Shown here: positions 9,194-17,759 of the stretch, one piece after another
Layout: each line of letters starts with the position of its first letter
Numbering within the stretch: position 1 is the stretch's first letter
Source: Candidatus Pelagibacter communis
GTDB lineage: Bacteria; Pseudomonadota; Alphaproteobacteria; Pelagibacterales; Pelagibacteraceae
NCBI RefSeq assembly: GCF_001179965.1
Contig: NZ_CVSH01000052.1
Coordinates: 18,501-82,500 of the forward strand
DNA: 64,000 bases
Reading direction: 5' to 3'
The notes under the pieces: generated by a model
Database searches by the model: none
Seen by the model: only the letters and a program-made list of their open reading frames with translations
What the model was told of the DNA's origin: nothing
Translations under genes and position numbers: made by a program

Positions 9194-10372
9194 TTAGGCA
9201 ACTAAAAACTCACTCTTAGAGCCGCCTTCATACATTGACATAATTGGTTTGTCTTCTAATTCGTAAATTTCGTCAGAATAAAAACCATTGAATTGTGTTC
9301 TGAAAGTTAATCCATATCCACCTAATTGACCAAGTTCAATATAATCACCCTCTTTAATATTGTTCGGTAAAACAAAAGGACCCTTCATATAATCCATGCT
9401 ATCACAAGTAGGGCCATAAAAATCAAAAGCTGTTAGCTTTTTTGAAATTTGTCTTCCATTTGAAATCATTCTAGATGGAAAAACTAAGTTTGGAACTCCG
9501 CCGTCAAAAAGAGATCCATAGGTACCATCATTAATATAAAGTTTATTTTTTTTTCTAAGAACTACCTTAACGATTGTTGATCCACTCTCAGCAACTAGTG
9601 CTCTACCAGGTTCACAAATAACTTCAGGTTTTTTTCGTAATTGAAGTTTTGAAAGACTTTTCTCTATTTCATCAAAATATTTTTTAAGTGGTTGAGGTAT
9701 AAGATCAGGGTAGATAGATGGGAAGCCGCCACCAACGTTTATATAATCAGGTTCGATTTTAGTCTTTTTTATAATATTATTAATTTCATCAATTCCTTTA
9801 ACGTATGAAATTGGATGCATACATTGAGAGCCGACATGAAAACTTAAGCCTATTTTTTTTGAATGTTGTTTTGCAAGTCTTAATAACCCAATTGCTTCAG
9901 AATTAACAGCTCCAAATTTTTTTGATAAATCTATCTCTGCATGCTCATTTGAAACAGATATTCTTACAAACAACTCCAAATCTTTTGCTTTATTTGTTGA
10001 GTCTAAAATTTTAATTAGTTCATCTTTTGTATCTAAAGAAAATGACCTAATACCATAATTAAAATAAGCTTCTTTTATACTTTCTCTACTTTTTACAGTA
10101 TTCATGTAATGGCACTTAGCTTCAGGAGCTATTTCCTTTATTGTTTTAATTTCTTTAATTGAGGCAATGTCAAAATTTATAATCCCAGACTCATAAAGCG
10201 TTTTGAGAACAAATTTATTTGGATTTGTTTTTACAGCATAAAGAATTTTGCCTTTAAAGTTTTTTTGGAAATATTTTGAAGCTTTTTTTAGTGTTTCACC
10301 TCTAATGCAGTAAACTGGATTAGATGGTTTAAGTTGACTTACAAGCTTATCAACATTTTTAAATTTTTCCAT
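9194..10372 (-). CDS. Ornithine decarboxylase-like PLP enzyme (alanine racemase fold)
   Basis: This 392-residue fold-type III PLP decarboxylase probably makes putrescine from ornithine. Lys48 (YAVKTNPN) should bind PLP. HVGSQ, the glycine-rich GGGFPS loop, EPGRALVAESG and the GPTCDSMD catalytic-cysteine motif are all present. The family includes ornithine, ornithine/lysine and diaminopimelate decarboxylases; the short length and GPTCDSMD favour ornithine. I chose ATG 10372 because GAGGGG lies 7 bases upstream, the clearest Shine-Dalgarno seen in this window; an upstream start at 10414 would bury it. It is the first gene of the polyamine cluster, with a terminator-like hairpin in its leader. 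Confidence 0.9.
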   Translation of the reverse strand: MEKFKNVDKLVSQLKPSNPVYCIRGETLKKASKYFQKNFKGKILYAVKTNPNKFVLKTLYESGIINFDIASIKEIKTIKEIAPEAKCHYMNTVKSRESIKEAYFNYGIRSFSLDTKDELIKILDSTNKAKDLELFVRISVSNEHAEIDLSKKFGAVNSEAIGLLRLAKQHSKKIGLSFHVGSQCMHPISYVKGIDEINNIIKKTKIEPDYINVGGGFPSIYPDLIPQPLKKYFDEIEKSLSKLQLRKKPEVICEPGRALVAESGSTIVKVVLRKKNKLYINDGTYGSLFDGGVPNLVFPSRMISNGRQISKKLTAFDFYGPTCDSMDYMKGPFVLPNNIKEGDYIELGQLGGYGLTFRTQFNGFYSDEIYELEDKPIMSMYEGGSKSEFLVA

Positions 10373-10375
10373 TTC

Positions 10376-10384
10376 ATAGCCCCT
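10376..10384 (-). promoter_or_regulatory. Strong Shine-Dalgarno of the decarboxylase gene
   Basis: On the minus strand, TGAGGGG followed by CTATGAA precedes the ATG at 10372. Good Shine-Dalgarno sequences are uncommon in this window, so this one decides the start and suggests efficient translation. Confidence 0.6.
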
Positions 10385-10397
10385 CAAAAAAAATTTA

Positions 10398-10431
10398 ACA
10401 AAAAAAATTTGCATATCTAATATGCAAATTT
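10398..10431 (-). terminator. Terminator-like hairpin in the leader of the polyamine cluster
   Basis: A perfect 12-base inverted repeat, AAATTTGCATAT (10405-10416) and ATATGCAAATTT (10420-10431), is separated by three bases. Read on the minus strand it is followed by a run of T residues, the form of an intrinsic terminator. It lies about 33 bases upstream of the decarboxylase start and after no other minus-strand gene, so it would act as an attenuator of that operon. A protein-binding palindrome is the alternative. Confidence 0.5.
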
Positions 10432-10475
10432 GTAATTTAAGAGTCTGATTATGAGATTAGTTGAGTAATGTAAAG

Positions 10476-10523
10476 CAATTATTTCATATATTTATCCACT
10501 ACTTTGAACCATTGAAATAATTG
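10476..10523. repeat. Inverted repeat between the polyamine cluster and the RegA-type gene
   Basis: CAATTATTTCA (10476-10486) and TGAAATAATTG (10513-10523) form a perfect 11-base inverted repeat around a 26-base loop. It could be an RNA stem-loop in either divergent leader, or paired operator half-sites. Together with the hairpin at 10405-10431 it fills most of the 175-base space between the two genes. Confidence 0.4.
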
Positions 10524-10547
10524 ATTGAAGCACTATATATTTGCCAT

Positions 10548-11102
10548 ATGAGTACAATGCAAAAAATAACTGATTTTAAAGACAATTCGTTGCTAATAGT
10601 GGACGATGACAATCCATTCAGAGAGAGATTGGCTAGAGCAATGGAAAAAAAGGGTTTCGCGGTTTCACAAGCTCAAGGTGTAAAAGCAGGTATCGAGAGT
10701 GTAAAATCAAAAAAACCAGCATTCGCTGTGGTAGATTTAAGGCTGGGAGATGGAAATGGATTAGAGGTTGTAAAAGAAATTCAAACATCAAATCCTGAAA
10801 GTAGGATTATTATGTTAACTGGGTACGGAAACATCCCCACAGCAGTTGCAGCAATTAAAGAGGGAGCAATAGATTATCTAGCAAAACCTGCAGATGCAGA
10901 GGATGTTGAAAAGGCACTATTAGCGGATCCTAAAACTAAAGCTCAGCCTCCCGAAAATCCTATGTCAGCTGACAGAGTTAAATGGGAGCACATTCACAGA
11001 GTGTTTGAACTTTGTAACAGAAATGTATCTGAAACCGCTAGAAGGTTAAAGATGCATAGAAGGACTTTACAAAGGATATTATCTAAAAGATCTCCTAAAT
11101 AA
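10548..11102 (+). CDS. regA: RegA/PrrA/ActR-type response regulator
   Basis: This is a global redox-type response regulator of about 184 residues. The receiver domain has LLIVDDDNPFRERL, the phosphoacceptor aspartate in AVVDLRLGDGNGLEV, a Thr in MLTGYG and Lys in YLAKPAD. After a Pro-rich linker comes a Fis-type helix-turn-helix (NVSETARRLKMHRRTLQRIL), the RegA/ActR architecture. The partner kinase RegB/ActS is not in the window. Starts at ATG 10548 or 10557 both fit; an upstream codon at 10521 is less likely. The end overlaps the convergent bioY gene by 8 bases. Confidence 0.9.
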   Translation: MSTMQKITDFKDNSLLIVDDDNPFRERLARAMEKKGFAVSQAQGVKAGIESVKSKKPAFAVVDLRLGDGNGLEVVKEIQTSNPESRIIMLTGYGNIPTAVAAIKEGAIDYLAKPADAEDVEKALLADPKTKAQPPENPMSADRVKWEHIHRVFELCNRNVSETARRLKMHRRTLQRILSKRSPK

Positions 11103-11646
11103 AGTTTTTTAGATTTATAATTTTTTTAGCAACCAGAGTTAAAATTAGTATTTTGAATAACTCAGCATATAAAAATGGATATGCACCTAATTGCAAAATC
11201 GGTTTATCCCATCCAATTAAAATTCCAAGCCAAATTAACCCAAATATATATATAAACGAAACTACAAAAACTAACTTTGAAAAAATAATTAAAAAATTAG
11301 TTTTAAAATTTAGATATCCAGCAAAATAAGCAGTAAATAAAAAACCAATTAAATATCCCATTGTAGGGCCAGTAAAATAAACAAGTCCAACACCTTTTTC
11401 GGGAGAATTAGAAAATACTGGTAATCCAATTAAACCTTCAATTAAATATAGTCCTACAGTTGCAGTAGCTAACTTTGAACCAAAGGCAAGACCTAAAAAT
11501 ATTACTACAAAAGTTTGCATTGTCATTGGAACTGGATAAAAAGGTATCTTAATTTTTGCTGAAATAGTTAAAAGTAATGATCCCAAAATTAGTATAGAGA
11601 CTATTTTTAAGACTTTATTATTATTTAAAATTTTAACCCTATCCAT
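11095..11646 (-). CDS. bioY: Biotin transporter BioY
   Basis: This 183-residue protein has about six membrane segments and belongs to the BioY family, the substrate-binding S component for biotin uptake. Typical features are KIKIPFYPVPMTMQTF near residue 30 and GPTMGYLIGF near residue 93. No BioM/BioN energy-coupling genes are adjacent; BioY can act alone or share modules encoded elsewhere. The gene lies between two regulator/transporter genes with no biotin-related neighbour, which suggests vitamin scavenging in a streamlined genome. Confidence 0.9.
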   Translation of the reverse strand: MDRVKILNNNKVLKIVSILILGSLLLTISAKIKIPFYPVPMTMQTFVVIFLGLAFGSKLATATVGLYLIEGLIGLPVFSNSPEKGVGLVYFTGPTMGYLIGFLFTAYFAGYLNFKTNFLIIFSKLVFVVSFIYIFGLIWLGILIGWDKPILQLGAYPFLYAELFKILILTLVAKKIINLKNFI

Positions 11647-11676
11647 AATTTATATTACTATTTTATAATAAATAAT

Positions 11677-12606
11677 CTAGTTTTTTGTTAGACCTAAATA
11701 AACATCTTCAATATCTGCATCGTCAGTTGTGATATCTAATATTTTAATATTTTGATTCGAAAAATATATAAAAATATCCTCAATCTTCATAAGGCTTTTA
11801 TCGTAGGACACAGTAATTTTATTATTATTATTAGATATAATTTTTAATTTATTTAGATCAATCTTATTTACATCAAGTTTTTTGTCTGTAGTGAAAGTAA
11901 CTATTTTTGTCTTAATTTTATCAATTAAATTTTTTGTACCATCTAAAGCTACCAAATTTCCTTTACTCAAAATTCCAATTCTATCACACATTTCCTCAGC
12001 TTCTGCTAAGTAGTGTGTCGTCAGTATTATTGTTACTCCCTGTTCATTTAAAAGTTTGACATTTTCCCACAGATTTTGTCTTAGCTCTAAGTCAACTCCT
12101 GCAGTTGGTTCATCTAAAAATAATATTGGTGGCTGATGAACTAATGCTTTTGCAATTAACAATCTTCTTTTCATTCCACCAGAAAGACTTCTTGCATAGC
12201 TATCTGACTGTTTGTCCAATGCTACCAACTTCAGAATATCATCAGTAATACGATCTTTTTTTTTGATTCCATACATACCCGCGAGTAATTCAAGAAGTTT
12301 TCTTGGGCTAAAAAAAGGATCTAAGTTAACCTCTTGTGGCACAATTCCAATTGACGCTCTAACTTGCCGTGGATTTTTATCTAAATCAAAACCCCAAACA
12401 TTTACTGTTCCTGAAGTTTTGATTACGGTTCCTGCAAGAATATTTATAAAAGTTGATTTACCTGCACCGTTTGGACCCAAAAGACCAAAAATTTCTCCCT
12501 CTTTCACCTCTAAGTTTAAATTATTTAATGCGTTAATTGTTGTAGAGCCGTTTTTTGAATATATTTTGCTTAAATTTTTTACTGATAAAACGTTTTTTTT
12601 TTCCAT
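11677..12606 (-). CDS. yadG: ABC transporter ATP-binding protein, YadG type
   Basis: This 309-residue ATPase is of the ABC-2 export type. Walker A is GLLGPNGAGKST, the Q-loop is in GIVPQEVNLD, the signature is RSLSGGMKRRLL, Walker B is ILFLDEPTAGVD, and the switch histidine is in TTHYLAEAEE. The C-terminal ~80 residues are the extra domain of YadG/CcmA-like drug or polysaccharide exporters. Its normal partner, a YadH-type permease, is usually adjacent. Here the only candidate is at 39625-40437, about 27 kb away. The substrate is unknown. Confidence 0.88.
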   Translation of the reverse strand: MEKKNVLSVKNLSKIYSKNGSTTINALNNLNLEVKEGEIFGLLGPNGAGKSTFINILAGTVIKTSGTVNVWGFDLDKNPRQVRASIGIVPQEVNLDPFFSPRKLLELLAGMYGIKKKDRITDDILKLVALDKQSDSYARSLSGGMKRRLLIAKALVHQPPILFLDEPTAGVDLELRQNLWENVKLLNEQGVTIILTTHYLAEAEEMCDRIGILSKGNLVALDGTKNLIDKIKTKIVTFTTDKKLDVNKIDLNKLKIISNNNNKITVSYDKSLMKIEDIFIYFSNQNIKILDITTDDADIEDVYLGLTKN

Positions 12607-12653
12607 ATTAAATTATAAATTTATAACATAGATATAAACGAAGCTAAACTTTA

Positions 12654-15425
12654 ATGACCAAAATTAAAAAAACTGATCATTTTTATTTAATTGATGGATC
12701 TGGATATATATTCAGAGCTTATTATGCACTTCCTCCATTAACAAGAAAAAGTGATGGAATGCCAACAGGCGCAGTAAGTGGATTTTGCAACATGTTATTT
12801 AAATTATTAGAGGATTCAAAGTCGAAAGAAAATTTAGACAGACCATCACATTTTGCAGTTATATTTGATTCAGCTAGAAAAAATTTTAGAAATGAGATTT
12901 ATAAAGATTATAAAGCAAATAGGTCAGATGCGCCTGATGATTTAATACCTCAATTTGATTTTATAAGGAAATCAGTTTTAGCATTTAATTTACCATCTAT
13001 AGAAATGCTTAACTATGAGGCTGATGATTTAATAGCAACATATGTTGATCAAATTTTAAAAATTGGAGCGAAAGTAACAATTGTTTCATCTGATAAAGAC
13101 TTGATGCAACTTTATAAAAAGGGTGTTCGAATTTATGACCCAATGAAGAATAAATTTATAAAAGAGGAAGATGTGCAAGATAAATTCGGTGTAACTTCTG
13201 ATAAAGTAATTGATGTTCAATCATTAGCTGGGGACAGTAGCGATAATGTACCTGGTGTGCCCGGTATAGGAGTTAAAACTGCTGCTGAACTAATTAACAA
13301 ATATGGAAACTTAGAAAATCTTTTACAAAAAGCAACTGAGATTAAACAAAATAAAAGAAGGGAAACAATTATAGAAAATAAAGAAAAAGCACTTATAAGT
13401 AAAAAGTTAGTTACTCTTAAAAAAGATGTACCGGTAAAAGAAAGATTAGAAAATTTCATTTTAAAAGAAGTGGATAAAGATAAGCTTTTTAATTTTTTAA
13501 GGGAAATGGAATTTAACAGGTTATTAAGCAGCGCAATTTCAACATATGGAGAACCAAAATTTAAAAAAGATGAAACTACATCTTCGTTTGAAAAAAGTGT
13601 TAAAATTAATACAAAAAACTATAAACTTATCGACCAAATTGATGAATTAGATGAATGGATTCATGAAGCGGAGGAAAATGGTGAGTTTGCAATTGATACA
13701 GAGACTACATCATTAGACCCCCACCAAGCTGAATTAGTGGGAATTTCAATATCAACAAAAATTGGCAAAGCGTGCTATATTCCTATTTCTCATACATCTG
13801 GGAAATGTATTGATAAGAAAAAAGTCATAAATAAATTAAGACCGATCTTAGAAGATCAATCAATAAAAAAAATCGGACAAAATATTAAATTTGATTACAT
13901 TATTTTTTACCACAATGGTGTAAATCTAAACTCACTAGAGGATACGATGTTAATTTCTTATGTTTTAGACGCAGGAAAAAATCGTCATAACATGGATACA
14001 TTATCTGAAATTCATTTAGGTCATAAACCAATTTCTTATAAAGATCTTGTTGGAACTGGTAAAAAACAAATTAATTTTAAAGACGTAGATATAAAAAAAG
14101 CTTTAGAATATGCCGCAGAAGATGCAGATATTACTTTCAGATTATATAAAATTCTTAAAACAAATCTTAACAAAGAGAAATTATTAAATATTTATGAAAT
14201 TTTTGAAAAACCTATGATTAAAATTTTAGCAAGTATGGAAATAGCAGGAATTAAAGTCGATGATAAATTTCTTAAAATTTTATCCAAAAGATTTGAAAAA
14301 AAAATTAAGGATTTAGAACAAAAAATTTTCAAAATATCTAAAAAAGAATTTAATATTGCCTCCACAAAACAATTAGGAGAAATATTATATAATGAATTAA
14401 AAATTTCTACATTAAAGAAAACAAAAAAAGGTAGTTTTGCAACTAGTGCTTCTGTTCTTGAGGATCTAGCTTTCAAAGGAAATGAGTTACCAAAACTTGT
14501 CTTAGATTGGAGACAAATATCAAAATTAAAAAATACTTATTCAGACTCACTTCAAGAACATATAAATCCAAAAACAAAAAGAGTTCATACATCCTTTCTT
14601 CTTGCAGCGACAACAACAGGCAGATTAGCATCAAGTGATCCCAATTTACAAAATATACCAATAAAAACAGAGGATGGAAAAGAGATAAGAAAATCGTTTA
14701 TTGCGGAAAAAGGAAAAAAACTAATATCAGCTGACTATAACCAAATAGAAATGAGAATATTAGCAGATTTAGCTGATGTAAAAGAATTGAAAAAAGCTTT
14801 TAAAAATAATCAAGATATCCATTCACTAACAGCTAGTCAAATTTTCAATTGTGATATCAAAAAAGTAAATGCTGATATGAGAAGAAAAGCAAAAGCAATT
14901 AATTTTGGAATTATTTATGGTATATCCCAATATGGTTTAGCAAAACAAATAATGGTATCAAACCAAGAAGCACAGGAATTTTTAAATTCTTATTTTTTAA
15001 GATTTCCAGAGATAAAAGATTATATGAGTAAAACAATAAAATTTTGTAGAAAAAGTGGGTATGTTAATAATATCTTTGGAAGAAGAAGTCACATATCAGG
15101 TATAAATGACAAAAATTTCAATGTCAGAAATTTTCAAGAGAGGGCTGCAATTAATGCCCCTATACAAGGATCTGCATCAGAAATAATGAGATTGGCAATG
15201 ATAAGGCTTAACAAAAAATTTGAGCAAACAAAAAATAATCAATGCAAAATGTTACTACAAATTCATGATGAATTAATTTTTGAAATACCGATAAATGAAG
15301 AGAAGAATTTAGTAAAATTGATTATTAATGAAATGGCAAGTGTCAAAGATAGCGATTTACACACATTTTCAACTCCTTTAACAGTAGATGTAAATACTGG
15401 TGAAAATTGGGGTATACTTCATTGA
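12654..15425 (+). CDS. polA: DNA polymerase I
   Basis: This is a full-length 923-residue DNA polymerase I used in Okazaki fragment maturation and repair. Domains in order: 5' nuclease (about 1-300, with YKANRSDAPDDL and AGDSSDNVPGVPGIGVKTAA); 3'-5' exonuclease (about 330-530) with the acidic residues intact in AIDTETTSLDP, IKFDYI and EYAAEDAD, so proofreading looks functional; and polymerase with motif A SADYNQIEMRILA, motif B RRKAKAINFGIIYG and motif C QIHDELIFEI. The divergent YadG-type gene leaves a 47-base shared promoter region. Confidence 0.97.
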   Translation: MTKIKKTDHFYLIDGSGYIFRAYYALPPLTRKSDGMPTGAVSGFCNMLFKLLEDSKSKENLDRPSHFAVIFDSARKNFRNEIYKDYKANRSDAPDDLIPQFDFIRKSVLAFNLPSIEMLNYEADDLIATYVDQILKIGAKVTIVSSDKDLMQLYKKGVRIYDPMKNKFIKEEDVQDKFGVTSDKVIDVQSLAGDSSDNVPGVPGIGVKTAAELINKYGNLENLLQKATEIKQNKRRETIIENKEKALISKKLVTLKKDVPVKERLENFILKEVDKDKLFNFLREMEFNRLLSSAISTYGEPKFKKDETTSSFEKSVKINTKNYKLIDQIDELDEWIHEAEENGEFAIDTETTSLDPHQAELVGISISTKIGKACYIPISHTSGKCIDKKKVINKLRPILEDQSIKKIGQNIKFDYIIFYHNGVNLNSLEDTMLISYVLDAGKNRHNMDTLSEIHLGHKPISYKDLVGTGKKQINFKDVDIKKALEYAAEDADITFRLYKILKTNLNKEKLLNIYEIFEKPMIKILASMEIAGIKVDDKFLKILSKRFEKKIKDLEQKIFKISKKEFNIASTKQLGEILYNELKISTLKKTKKGSFATSASVLEDLAFKGNELPKLVLDWRQISKLKNTYSDSLQEHINPKTKRVHTSFLLAATTTGRLASSDPNLQNIPIKTEDGKEIRKSFIAEKGKKLISADYNQIEMRILADLADVKELKKAFKNNQDIHSLTASQIFNCDIKKVNADMRRKAKAINFGIIYGISQYGLAKQIMVSNQEAQEFLNSYFLRFPEIKDYMSKTIKFCRKSGYVNNIFGRRSHISGINDKNFNVRNFQERAAINAPIQGSASEIMRLAMIRLNKKFEQTKNNQCKMLLQIHDELIFEIPINEEKNLVKLIINEMASVKDSDLHTFSTPLTVDVNTGENWGILH

Positions 15426-15474
15426 TTAGATTTCTTGCCCAAATTAGAACAATTTAGTATTTTTAATAGTATTA

Positions 15475-16176
15475 ATGACACAAACAATAGCATTAATAGA
15501 TGATGATAGGAACATACTTACCAGTATAAGTATAGCTCTAGAAAAAGAAGGATTTAAAGTACAAACATACCTAGATGGAGAGAGTGCCTTAATTGGACTA
15601 ACGAGGCAACCACCAGATTTAGCAATAATTGATATTAAAATGCCAAAAATGGACGGTGAGGAACTATTAAAAAAATTGAGAAAAAAAACATCTATGCCAG
15701 TGATATTTTTGACATCTAAAGATGATGAGATAGATGAATTGTTAGGACTTAAGTTAGGCGCAGATGATTTTGTTAAAAAATCAGGTGGATTTTCAATTAA
15801 AGTTCTAATTGAGAGAATAAGAGTTCAACTACGAAAAAAAACTCAAACTAATATTGAGGAAAATAAAAATATTATATCACATGGAAAGCTTAAACTTGAC
15901 CCATCACAACTTGAGTGTGAGTGGGGTGGGAAACAGTTGCCTGACAAACTTACAACAACAGAATTTTTAATCGTGCAAGAACTTGCAAAAAGACCTGGAA
16001 TTATTAAAGAGAGATCACAGTTAATGGATATTGCATATAGAGAGGATACAGATATTGAAGATAGAACAATAGATAGTCATGTCAAAAGGATAAGAAAGAA
16101 ATTTAAAAAGGTTGATACAAGTTTTTCCGCAATAGAAACTCGCTATGGAAGTGGCTACAGGTGGAATGTTAGTTAA
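15475..16176 (+). CDS. chvI: ChvI-type response regulator (OmpR family)
   Basis: This 233-residue regulator pairs with the adjacent ChvG-type kinase. The receiver has the acidic pocket (ALIDDDRNI), phosphoacceptor Asp in AIIDIKMPKMDG, and Thr in VIFLTSKDD. The C-terminal winged helix (about 135-233) ends with RTIDSHVKRIRKKF and the RYGSGYRW wing. One oddity is that the usual Lys-Pro-Phe after GADD is replaced by a lysine followed by Ser-Gly-Gly-Phe, with two extra residues. In other alphaproteobacteria ChvG/ChvI responds to acid and envelope stress. The chvG start follows after two bases. Confidence 0.92.
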   Translation: MTQTIALIDDDRNILTSISIALEKEGFKVQTYLDGESALIGLTRQPPDLAIIDIKMPKMDGEELLKKLRKKTSMPVIFLTSKDDEIDELLGLKLGADDFVKKSGGFSIKVLIERIRVQLRKKTQTNIEENKNIISHGKLKLDPSQLECEWGGKQLPDKLTTTEFLIVQELAKRPGIIKERSQLMDIAYREDTDIEDRTIDSHVKRIRKKFKKVDTSFSAIETRYGSGYRWNVS

Positions 16177-16178
16177 AT

Positions 16179-17714
16179 ATGGTATCTTTAATAAAGGACC
16201 TTTCTATACTAAGAAAATTTCTTTTCATTAATCTAATTGTTTTTATTATTATCGGGATTTTAACTTTGGTTTATTTAAAGAGCATACAACCAGGATTAAT
16301 AAAGAAAAAAACTTCAAATCATATTAGAGTTATTGACAATACAATTGATCATTTACAAAGACTAAGTATTGAATTTAATGAAAAAGATATTAAAAAATTT
16401 CTGCTATCAACACGTTTTCTATTTCAAAATCTTGATAGAGTAATATTTATTGATGTTAAGAATAATCTAATTGCTGATACAGATACATTAGATTTGGACC
16501 CACGTTCCTTCTCCCAAAGATTAGATGTTGTAGAATTTGAAGACCTTACAAATAAGAAAAAAGTCGAAATTGAGGTTAAAAAAGATAGTGGTGGTAAAAA
16601 AATATTAACAATTAAAGAAATTGTAGATAATTATGCAGCTTCTAGAGATTATGGAAGACCTTATACGTTGACCCAGGAATTTTACGATAGATATGTTCTA
16701 ACAACTATTAAAAACGTTTCGTTAAATAATGAGAACGTTGGATACATATTAATATCGGAAAACTCAAATGAAATTAAATCAGCAATAGATGAGAGAAAAA
16801 TTTTCATAATAAGAACTGCAATTTTAGTTGCGATCGTAATTCTTGTATTTTCCATTGTTCTGAATAGATTTTTTCTTAAACCAATAGGAAACTTAGTTGA
16901 TTATACTAAAATAATAAAAAGTAAGAGTGATAAAAAAACAAAGATTGAAAATCTTAAAAAAAGAAAAGATGAACTTGGAATATTAACAAACTCACTTGAA
17001 GATATGACCCAAGAACTTCAAAATAGAGTCAATACTGCAGAAAATTTTTCAACAGACTTAGTGCATGAAATAAGAAATCCTTTAGCGTCTCTTAAAAGTG
17101 CATCTGAAATTATATCCGAGACTGAAGATAAAAACCAAAGAGATAAATTAGTGAATATTTTGAGTCATGATGTTGAAAGAATAGAAAGATTAATCACAGA
17201 TTATTCTCAAATGTTAAAAGATGAGGTAGCAATCACAAAAGAGCAAATGAATAAAATTGATCTTAAAGAAATAGTGAACTCAGTTGTTGATGATTTTAAC
17301 AGTATTTATCTACCCAAACGGGGAATTAAAATATCATTAGAGATAAACAATCAATATAAAAAATTTGAGATATACGGTATTGAAAATAGAATTGAACAAA
17401 TTTTAGCCAATCTTTTAGAAAATTCGATTTCTTTTAGCGAGGATAACAAGGAGATAATTGTAAAATTGAGCAAAGATAAAAATAAAAAAATTACACTTGA
17501 TGTTATCGATGAGGGAATTGGATTTAAGGAAAAAGATACAAGTAAAATATTTAAAAGATTTTATAGTAACAGACCTGAAAAATTTGGTGAACATTCTGGT
17601 TTGGGTTTAAATATTGTAAAAAATTTAATAGATTTGCATGGAGGGAAAATCATCGCAGGGAATAATTTGAACAAAAAAGGTGCTAAAATTGAGATTATTT
17701 TCCCAAATGCTTAA
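16179..17714 (+). CDS. chvG: ChvG-type sensor histidine kinase
   Basis: This 511-residue inner-membrane kinase has a first membrane helix near residues 12-34, a periplasmic sensor of about 175 residues, a second helix near 208-226, a HAMP region, a dimerisation box with the phosphorylated His in LVHEIRNPLASLKSA, and an ATPase domain with N box (LANLLENSI), G1 (DVIDEGIGF) and G2 (HSGLGLNIV). The order chvI-chvG is the alphaproteobacterial one. The hprK and manX-type PTS genes that often follow are absent; ahcY comes next. Confidence 0.93.
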   Translation: MVSLIKDLSILRKFLFINLIVFIIIGILTLVYLKSIQPGLIKKKTSNHIRVIDNTIDHLQRLSIEFNEKDIKKFLLSTRFLFQNLDRVIFIDVKNNLIADTDTLDLDPRSFSQRLDVVEFEDLTNKKKVEIEVKKDSGGKKILTIKEIVDNYAASRDYGRPYTLTQEFYDRYVLTTIKNVSLNNENVGYILISENSNEIKSAIDERKIFIIRTAILVAIVILVFSIVLNRFFLKPIGNLVDYTKIIKSKSDKKTKIENLKKRKDELGILTNSLEDMTQELQNRVNTAENFSTDLVHEIRNPLASLKSASEIISETEDKNQRDKLVNILSHDVERIERLITDYSQMLKDEVAITKEQMNKIDLKEIVNSVVDDFNSIYLPKRGIKISLEINNQYKKFEIYGIENRIEQILANLLENSISFSEDNKEIIVKLSKDKNKKITLDVIDEGIGFKEKDTSKIFKRFYSNRPEKFGEHSGLGLNIVKNLIDLHGGKIIAGNNLNKKGAKIEIIFPNA

Positions 17715-17759
17715 AGTAAAGTTGATTAATCAATAATATGTTGTTAAACATTCCATCTT

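Noticed and set aside
12212..12631. 139-residue frame opposite the YadG-type ATPase
   Set aside because: It mirrors the conserved ATPase motifs on the other strand; A+T-rich coding DNA often leaves such frames open.
17715..17759. Possible SAH or SAM riboswitch before ahcY
   Set aside because: The gap is 45 bases and lacks any paired structure of the needed size.
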